Part shown: positions 1-9,300 of the stretch, in pieces
How the letters are laid out: every line of letters starts with the position of its first letter
Position numbering within the stretch: position 1 is the first letter of the stretch
Assembly (NCBI GenBank): GCA_023136145.1
Contig: JAGLRU010000097.1
Location: 1 to 11,485, forward strand
Reading direction: 5' to 3'
Length of the DNA: 11,485 nt
DNA from: Alphaproteobacteria bacterium
Lineage (GTDB): Bacteria; Pseudomonadota; Alphaproteobacteria; Micavibrionales; UBA2020
Translations under genes and position numbers: made by a program
The notes under the pieces: generated by a model
What the model was told of the DNA's origin: nothing
Seen by the model: the letters and a program-made list of their open reading frames with translations, nothing else
Databases searched by the model: none

Positions 1-363
1 ACTGATTGTTCCCGCTCCGTCAAGAGTGCCGGTTGTAATATATACACTTCCTCCTGAACCTCTACCATCATCATTGCTACCGTTTCCACCATTCGCGTAA
101 ATGGTTCCGGCTACAGTGGTAGTTCCTGTAACAGTCAATTTGACAGCTCCTCCGCCCCTTCCACCCGTATTAGCACCATCAGTTCCTCCCCCGCTTCCAA
201 TATCAGTTGGGGCGGTTATGGAGCCGTAGGCGGAACCGCCGGCAGCATAACCGTCTCCTCCGTCACCACCATATCCGGCGCCACCTGAAAAATCACCATG
301 GTCCCCCCCGTCTCCGGGTCCTGCTGAAGACTGGTAGCCTCGGGAGCTTACGTTGATAGTGCC
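1..363 (-). repeat. Glycine-rich tandem repeat, copy C (partial, residues 3475-3595)
   Basis: Third copy, cut by the window edge after GTLDGAGTIS. The array therefore continues to the left, by an unknown number of units. Confidence 0.9.
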
Positions 364-3300
364 GCCAGAGGCTATATTGAAGTTAGCGGCTGTGATGTCA
401 ATTACGTATTGCTGGATAGTTGTATTGTATTCATGCGTTAATGTTCCTACTGTTCCGATGTTAAAATCACCCGCGGTAGTAATGGCTTGTCTTGTTTCCA
501 TCCATCCGTTAATGGTACAACTGCTGTGGGTTCTTGAGGTGTAAGCGTAAAGCCTTGATGTCGCGGGAACAAGAAGGGCTCCTCCTCCGCTTAATAGGTC
601 GAATGTTCCGCCGATATCGGTTATTATTCCTTTGGTTGACCAGTCAAGGGTAGTATAAGTAATATTTGCCGAAGAGCGTGTTTCCAGATTACCGTAGTTT
701 TTGATAGTGATCGTATCAAAGGTAATTGTTTCGTTTATCGGAGTCCTGCCGATATATACGTCGTATAAGTTATTCCGATCGTTGTTATCAATCGTAAGGC
801 TTCCGTTAGCCGCGGCAGCCGCTTTTTTATAGATAGTTCCCGCGCCGCCTGTGTAATATGTATGTCCACTTCTGACTCCGCCATAAGCCTGATAAGTTAC
901 CGTTGAATTATCAGTGGTGTAGTAAACGGCTATTCTTCCGCCTCCTCCTCCGCCGCCATCATAGCCGGTTCCTCCATTGGCACTGATTGTTCCCGCTCCG
1001 TCAAGAGTGCCGGTTGTAATATATACACTTCCTCCTGAACCTCCACCATCATCATTGCTACCGTTCCCGCCATTCGCGTAAATGGTTCCGGCTACAGTGG
1101 TAGTTCCTGTAACAGTCAATTTGACAGCTCCTCCGCCCCTTCCACCCGTATCACCACCATCAGTTCCTCCTCCGCTTCCAATATCAGTCGGAGCCGTTAT
1201 GGAACCGTAGGCGGAACCGCCGGCAGCATAACCGTCTCCTCCGTCACCACCATATCCGGCGCCACCTGAAAAATCACCATGGTTCCCCCCGTCTCCGGGT
1301 CCTGCTGAAGACTGGTAGCCTCGGGAGCTTACGTTGATGGTGCCACCGGAGGCTATATTGAAGTTAGCGGCTGTAATGTCAATTACGTATTGCTGAGTAG
1401 TCGAATTGTATTCATGCGTTAATGTTCCTGTTGTTCCAATGTTAAAATCACCCGCCGTGGTAATGGCTTGTCTTGTTTCCATCCATCCGTTAATGGTACA
1501 ACTGCTGTGGGTTCTCGATGTGTAAGCGTAAAGCCTTGATGTCGCGGGAACAAGAAGGGCTCCTCCTCCGCTTAATAAGTCGAATGTTCCGCCGATATCG
1601 GTTATTATTCCTTTGGTTGACCAGTCAAGGGTAGTATAAGTAATATTTGAGGAAGAGCGTGTTTCCAGATTACCATAGTTTTTGATAGTGATCGTATCAA
1701 AGGTAATTGTTTCGTTTATCGGAGTCCTGCCGATATATACGTCGTATAAGTTATTCCGATCGTTGTTATCAATCGTAAGGCTTCCGTTAGCTGCGGCAGC
1801 CGCTTTTTTATAGATAGTTCCCGCGCCGCCTGTATAAGTTGTATGTCCACTTCTGACTCCGCCATAAGCCCAATAAGTTACCGTTGAATTATCAGTGGTA
1901 TAGTACATGGCTATTCTTCCGCCTCCTCCTCCGCCGCCATCATAGCCGGTTCCTCCATTGGCACTGATTGTTCCCGCTCCGTCAAGAGTGCCGGTTGTAA
2001 TATATATACTTCCTCCTGAACCTCCGCCATCATCAGTACCACCGTTTCCGCCATTCGCGTAAATGGTTCCGGCTACAGTGGTAGTTCCTGTAACAGTCAA
2101 TTTGACAGCGCCTCCGCCGATTCCACCACCCCCACCATCGGTTCCTCCTCCGCTTCCAATATCGGTCGGAGCGGTTATGGAGCCGTAGGCGGAACCGCCG
2201 GCAACATAACCATCTCCTCCATCACCGCCATATCCGGCGCCACCTGAAAAATCACCATGGTTCCCCCCGTCTCCGGGTCCTGCTGAAGACTGGTAGCCTC
2301 GGGAGCTTACGTTGATGGTGCCGTTAATAAGAGCATCACCTGTCTGGATATCAAGATTAACCGTTCCAACAACAGCAGTTGTCCCCGCAGAGTGAGTAAT
2401 ATTTGCTCCCGTATTAACGGTTAAGTTCCCGTCATCTATGATTAATGCTCCGTTGCTAATGGCATTATATGTAAAGTTAAGGACAGGATTTGTTGTTCCG
2501 CTTGCATTACCAAGGGTTAAAGAATTAATCTGAGTTTGTTGTGATATATTTGCTGTATCAGTAATGTTTATTACAACGTTATCTCCTGAAGTAGGGGTTC
2601 TATTCAAGTCCCAGTTAGCCGCTGTAAACCAGTCAGCTGAAGCGGACCCGGCCCATGTAATGGTAGCGCCTGTATTGAATACCCAGTTTGTGTTATTTCC
2701 TCCGTCTGTGGATGTCGCGACGAATACTGTCGGTCCTCCGGAGGCGTCTGAATAGCTTACATTTAAGTAATCAAAGTTATAAAGGCCGTTACATACCAAG
2801 CCCCATGCGGCTGTTGTATCTGATTGCAATATTATAAGATTAGCTGCCCCGCCTTGCAGGGTAATGGTTCCTTCCGTGTTTATTGTTACTGTATCAGCGT
2901 CATCTATTGTTATTGTTGTACTTCCTGTAGTACAGGATAATGTTCCTCCTTTTTCTACTATTATGCCTCCGTTAAAGTTGGTATCCCCTCCTAAAGATAA
3001 AGTTCCTTCCTGTATAGTAAGGGCTCCTGTCAGTGTAAGGGTTCCTGATGTGGTAGCTGTGTTTGATGTTTTATTTACTGTAAGTGTTCCTGTGGGAAAG
3101 TTGTCTCCTGTCATTGTTATTGTCTGGTTACTGGTGCCGGAGAAGGTTATGTTCGCATCCCCCTGGTTAAACGAAGCTCCTACCGTTACATTACCCTGGG
3201 CATTAACAGCACCTGTTACTTCCCCATCGGTTAATGTAAGAGTGCCTGTAATAACTATTGTATCTCCTGATGTTATTGTAAGGATATCGGATACGTCTGT

Positions 3301-6300
3301 TGTTTTACTGATCGTTACGTTGTTAAAGGTTTCTGTTGTAACTACATTATAGGTTCCATCTGTTGTTCCTCCGAAGGTTACTGTTCCTGTATCTTCATTG
3401 AAGGTTCCTCCTGACTTGGTGAAGTTGGTGTCTACTCTAAGAGTACCGCTTCCACATGTGAAGGTTCCGTTTGATTGTGTATAGTCACCTGTAACTGTAA
3501 GGCTTTGTCCGTTTACGCTTGTTGTACCGTCTGTCAAGGTGAAGTCGTTGCTAACGGTTAGCGCTCCATCTGCCGTATAAGTGCTGTCTGAGGAATTAAC
3601 CGTAAGGTTGTAGTATGAAGAGAGTGCTGAGAGAAGGTTTGTTGTGACAACTGTCGCGGTATTATAGGTTATTGTTCCTCCAGAGTTAGTCCATGTTCCA
3701 GCGTTTTTAACTATGTCTGTTGTTGTGTTGTCTGATTCGATTTCTAAGGCTCCGCTTGATATTGTAACAGTGTCATCGGCTGCGTCTCCAAAGGTAACAA
3801 CGCCTGTTCCTGTTTTTAATGTTCCTCCGTTTATTGTAGTATTGCCGTTTATTGATAATGCCTGGTCATTCGCGTCAAGGGTTCCCAGTGTTACAGCTAT
3901 ATCATTTGATACTGTCAACGCGTCCTGTAGAGTCCATCCTCCTGATGAATTATTAAACTTAACATCATAGAAGTCATCCGCTCCGGAAGATGAGGTTGTG
4001 ATGGTTTTTCCTGTTGAAGCCGCGTCAAAGAGTACTCTGCCTGAATTAGGTGTAAATATGCCTGTTCCTGATATCTCCCAGTTACCTGCTAGTGTGAAGG
4101 ATGTATCATCCAATACGGCGGGGGCGGATAAGGTTCCTGTTGATACTGTAATATTACCGTCCATATCAAGATTACATGAAACATCGCTTGCGTCAAGGGC
4201 TCCTCCGCTTACAAGAAGATTACCGCTTACATTAAGATTATTGTCCTCTATATCAAATGTACCGGCTGATTGTGTTAAGTTATTTGCTACTGCTAATGAG
4301 GCTGCAGTAACAGCTGATTCGCTTCCTACGGTTTCATAGCTCGCGGGGTCATTCTGGTTATTGTAGGAAGTTGCTATCCAGTCCGCGCTCCTTGTTGTGT
4401 TGGAGACGCGGACTTCGTCGATAGAACCGTTGAATTCTTCCCAGCTTGAAGTTTCGTTGAACGCATCGCCAACGCAATCATTGCTATTATTTGAAATGCT
4501 ACCGATTGTAGACATAGCTGTTTGTTTTTTGAAGACACCATCTAAATATAATTTTGCATACCCATCTCTATCAGCTACCAATACAATATGGTGAAACAAA
4601 CCATTAGAATAGATACTTTCAGTTGTAGAATTGGAAATAGCATTACTTGAATCGTCTCTGATATAAAAAGCCGCTGTTCCCCCCGTGGATATTGTTAAAC
4701 CATATCCTGCCCAACTTAGATCTCTTGTATCAATAATAACCTGTGTGTTTGCAGATCCAGATGTTTTGAACCATGCTGCAGTTGTAAAATCTGAAGTTAA
4801 ACCAAAGGTTATGCTACTATCATGTCCTACGCTTACATAATCATCACTCCCATCAAACTGTTGCCCTCCATCTATCTGTCCATCCTGCCCTGTAGCGGAA
4901 ACATAGTCATCACCATCATTATTGTTTGATGTTGAGTCCTGGTATAAGTTAGCTGTTCCTGTTCCGGCCTGTTCCTCATCGAGGTGCCAAACTCCTTTGT
5001 AACTAGAATCCCATACCCCTGTCGGATCTTGTTTAGATGAACACGCAGCATTGCCATAATACATGTAAAGAGTGGTATCGCTTGACGCGGAAAGGGAGGG
5101 TACCTTTACCCATACGTAAAGCTCACCTGTAGCTGAGGTATACTTTTCTATTTCATGTGAGAGCTTGGTTCCGTTTGATGATGTAAAGACAATGTCGTCT
5201 CCGTCTGATTGGACACCTGCCGCGAGGTCTGCGTCTGAGGCACGATATATTAAGACAGGGAAGTTAGTCTGGTCTGTATTCGAAACCATGGAACTTGATA
5301 TGATTATTTGTTTTCTGTAGCTCCAGGTTGGAGATAATGTCAATGTGCTTGAGCCGGAGTGTATCAAATTATAAAATGGCTTAAAGCCAATTGTAATACT
5401 CTGGGCTCCTGAGCCGTTAAAGTCAACAGTTCCTGAATTATGCGTAAAGCTTTCGGCTGTATCAGACCAGTTGCCTCCTACCAATAATGTGGCTTGAGTA
5501 GAAGTAAAGGTTCCTCCCGAGAGTGTAAAGTTGCCTGAGACTGTTATGTTTGATGAGCCTCCTGTAAAGGTTCCTCCGGATTGGGTTAGGCTGCCTGCTG
5601 TAATAGTATTAGAGCCTTGAGATAGCATACCGTTTGTTATTGTCAAAGCGCCTGCAGCGCTTATTGTTCCATCCGGTGTATACGTGCTACCTGAGGAATT
5701 AATTGTTAGATTGTGATATGAAGAGAGTGATGAGAGAAGACTTGTTGTTACTTCTGTTTCTGCATTATAGGATATTGTGCCTCCCGAGTTAGTCCATGTT
5801 CCGGCGTTTTTAACTATGTCTGTTGCGGTATTGTCTGATTCTATGTGAAGTTCTCCGCTTGAGATTGTGACAGTGTCTTCTGCCGCGTCTCCAAAGGTAA
5901 TTACACCTGTTCCTGATTTTAATGTTCCTCCGTTTATTGTAGTATTACCGTTTATAGATAAAGCCTCGTCATTCGCGTCGAGGGTTCCCAGTGTTACAGC
6001 TATATCATTTGATACTGTCAACGCGTCCTGTAGAGTCCATCCTCCTGATGAATTGTTAAACTTTACATCATAGAAATCATCCGCTCCAGAGGATGAGGTT
6101 GTGATGGTTTTTCCTGTTGAAGACGCGTCGAAGACTACTCTGCCTGAGTTAGGTGTAAGTATACCTGTTCCTGATATCTCCCAGTTACCCGCTACTGTGA
6201 AGGATGTATCATCAAGGGCGGCCGGAGCGGATAGGGTTCCTGATGATACTGTTACGTTACCTCCTATGTCAAGGTCACAGGAGGCGTTACTCGCGTTAAG

Positions 6301-9300
6301 GGTTCCTCCATTTACAAGGAGGTCCCCGGTGAGGGTAAGGTTATTTGTTGAGGTATCTAATGTTCCGCTTGTTACGGTTAGATCATTACCTGTTGTTATA
6401 GCTCCATCTGGTGTGTAGGTGCTTCCCGATGAATTAACCGTAAGGTTGTAGTATGAGGAAAGCGATGAGAGAAGGCTTGTTGTTACACCTGTTGCCGCGT
6501 TATAGGTTATGGTTCCTCCTGAATTAGTCCATGTTCCTGCGTTTTTAACTATGTCTGTTGCTGTATTGTCTGATTCTATTTCTAATGTTCCGCTTGATAT
6601 TGTGACAGTGTCTTCTGCGGCATCTCCGAAGGTAATTATACCTGTTCCTGTTTTTAATGTTCCTCCGTTTATCGTGGTATTGCCGTTCAGTGATAATGTC
6701 TGGTCGTTTGTGTCCAGGGTACCTGCTGTTACTGTAAGTACGTTAGTTACTGTTAATTCATCCTGTAATAACCAAGTGCCGGAGGAATTGTTAAACTTCA
6801 CATCATAGAAGTCATCCGCTCCTCCGGAAGATGTTGTAATAGTTTTTCCTGTAGAAGAGGCGTCAAAAACTACTCTTCCTGAATTAGGTGTAAATATGCC
6901 CGTTCCTGATATCTCCCAGTTACCTCCTAGCATAAAGGATGTATCGTCTAATACAGCAGGGGCAGATATGGTTCCCGCAGATACTGTGACGTTACCACCT
7001 ATGTCGAGATTGCATAACGCGTCACTTCCGTCAAAGGTTCCTCCGTTTACAAGAATGTTGCCGCTTACGCTAAGGGAACCGTCAGTTAAATCAAACGTTC
7101 CATCGGATTGTGTAAGGTTATTTGCTACAGGCAATAAAGCTTTGGCAGTTTCCTCGCTTCCTACGGTTTCGTAGCTCGCCGGGTCATCCTGGTTATTGTA
7201 AGCGGTAGATATCCAGTCCTCGCTTCTTGCTGTGTTTGAGACGCGGATTTCGTCCATAGAGCCATTAAAATAGCCCCCCCTGTCTCGTCCCATATAGAAA
7301 GGCGCGTTACCCTGGCCCCATACAGAATTCACACTGTTTGAAGTTAAAGTTTGATTAGCACCATCAACATATATGTAGACATAGCCGGATGTTCTGCTAA
7401 CCTTATATGTAACCATATGCCAGTTATCTACTGTTAAAGGAGAAGTTGTAGTTACCCTATTTACATATGATCCTCCTGTAGTAATAAAAGTAAAGACAAC
7501 ATTTGATCCGCTGGTCCAAGCGCTCCATTCTTTGGCGCCTATACTTACATTTTCACCCATAATATGATTTGCCCCGCTATCCCCTATTTTTATCCAAGTA
7601 TTTATCGTAAATGTTGAATTCTCATTTTCAAAATTATTCAATCCCGGAACGGGAATATAATCATCCGTATCATCAAATTCCTGTCCTCCGTCTACCTGCC
7701 CATCTTGCCCTGTAGCGGAAATATAATCATCTCCATCATTATTGTTTGATGTTGCATCCTGATATAAATCAAGGTTTCCTGTGCCTGCCTGTTCTTCATC
7801 AAGGTGCCAGACTCCTTTGTAATTAGAGTTCCATACACCTGTCGGATTCTGTTGAGATGAACATGCAGCATTGCCATAGTACATGTAAAGGGTGGTATCG
7901 CTTGACGCGGAGAGGGTGGGTACCTTTACCCATGCGTAAAGCTCACCTGTAGCTGAAGTGTACTTTTCTATTTCATGTGAGAGCTTGGTTCCGTTTGATA
8001 ATGTAAAGACAATGTCATCTCCGTCTGATTGGGCACCTGAGGCGAGGTCCGCGTCTGAAGCACGATATATTAAGACAGGGAAGTTAGTCTGGTCTGTATT
8101 CGAGACCATGGAATTTGATATGGTTATTTGTTTTCTGTAGCTCCATGACATTGTAGATAGTAATGTCAGGGTGCCTGAACCGGAGTGTGTTAAGTTATAG
8201 AATGGACTAAAACAATCAATTGTAATACTCTGGGCTCCTGAGCTGTTAAAGTCAACTGTTCCTGAGTTATGGGCAAAGGTACCATCCGTATGAGACCAGT
8301 TGCCTCCTACGGATAGCGTAGCTGATGTAGAAGTAAAAGTTCCTCCTGAGAGTGTAAAGTTACCGGAGACTGTGATATTCGACGAGCCTCCCGTAAAAGT
8401 TCCTGTATTTTGAGAATAGTTTCCTGTTATGGTAAGGGTATTCCCCGTATCAAGAGTAAGAGTTCCCGTATATCCGTTTATGGTTAACGAGGTAATACTC
8501 ACATTGTAATCTACGAGGGAGGCGGCACTTCCCGAAGTAAATTGAACAGTATCGCCATCGGGGTCTCCGAAAGGATCCCAGTTTGTATCTTCTGCCCAGG
8601 AACTATTTGTAGTACCTGTCCAGGTAATAGTGTTAGTAAGCCAGCCAGTGTTATTTCCCTTGTCAAGAGACCTGTAAGTATCTATTGGGTTATTATCTAA
8701 GGAAATATTGGTTGAGTCTTTTACCGCCGCTCTTTGTATGGAATAGTTGTCTGTATCTATATTGATATACCAGACTTTTCCTTCTTCATGGGAATAGAGA
8801 TAAACAGGATAGTTTGCTGTATGAGGCCCTATGTCAAGGCTGTCTTTAAACGTATAGGTTTTACCTTCTTCGAAATAAATATGTTTATCGGGAACAGTAC
8901 ATTCAAAGTTATGGAAAGTAATGTCACCATATAAATACGCGGGAGTTACCCCGGTTAGAACTACTTTTGAGGCTTCTAATGTCAGGTGAGCATCTGCGGA
9001 ATAGGCAATAGATCCCCAGCCCTGAGGCGGGCCTCTAACCGACATGTTTGTTCCATTTCCTGAACATTCAAATATTTCTATCTCTCCATTTAATCTTGTT
9101 ATATGGATATCTGTTGTATCAAATGTTAACGCTTTTCCGCTTTGTCCAAACTTGTCTGATATAAGATTAAACTTTGAGGCGGTTAATATTACCATCTCTT
9201 TCGTGTTTATTGTGCCGTTTGACTTTAACGTAACACTGCCTGATACCAGATAACTTATTTTAAAATCTTCTCCTTCTATTACCGCGACATTTCCGGTTAT

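Larger units (their letters stand above)
3550..5571 (-). repeat. Large repeated module, copy 2 (residues 1739-2412)
   Basis: Same order as copy 1: TFTGGSSNIT opening, DUF2341, LamG, 245-residue beta unit. Copy 2 is three residues longer overall, although it lacks three residues just before WSYRKQ (SPTWSYR against LSTMSWSYR). Sequence is close to copy 1 at DNA level except between about 4441 and 4857, the LamG core. Confidence 0.85.
6388..8400 (-). repeat. Large repeated module, copy 1 (residues 796-1466)
   Basis: The module opens at TFTGGSSNITVSGNFTLSGG, passes through GTVDFN.SGAQSITI and then holds DUF2341, a LamG domain and a 245-residue beta unit. A second copy lies at 3550-5571. Matching points are 2820-2838 bases apart, the shifts coming from small in-frame indels. 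Only the LamG core differs strongly between copies. Confidence 0.85.

Noticed and set aside
1..2322. CRISPR or mobile-element explanation for the long repeats
   Set aside because: Repeats are about 980 bases, contiguous, in frame and coding, with no spacers, terminal inverted repeats or transposase.
2864..3352. Open frame of 162 codons on the plus strand, and other plus-strand frames throughout (for example 3713-3970, 5867-6073, 6509-6808)
   Set aside because: They are antisense to the giant gene and contain low-complexity Val/Pro/Ser-rich translations. Several recur at the spacing of the repeats (3713, 5867 and 6509 lie in the 245-residue units), as expected for shadows of duplicated coding DNA.
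4872..5057. Minus-strand frame of 61 codons, with a sister at 7692-7877
   Set aside because: Both lie in another frame of the DUF2341/LamG start region and are 2820 bases apart, so they are shadows of the large duplication.
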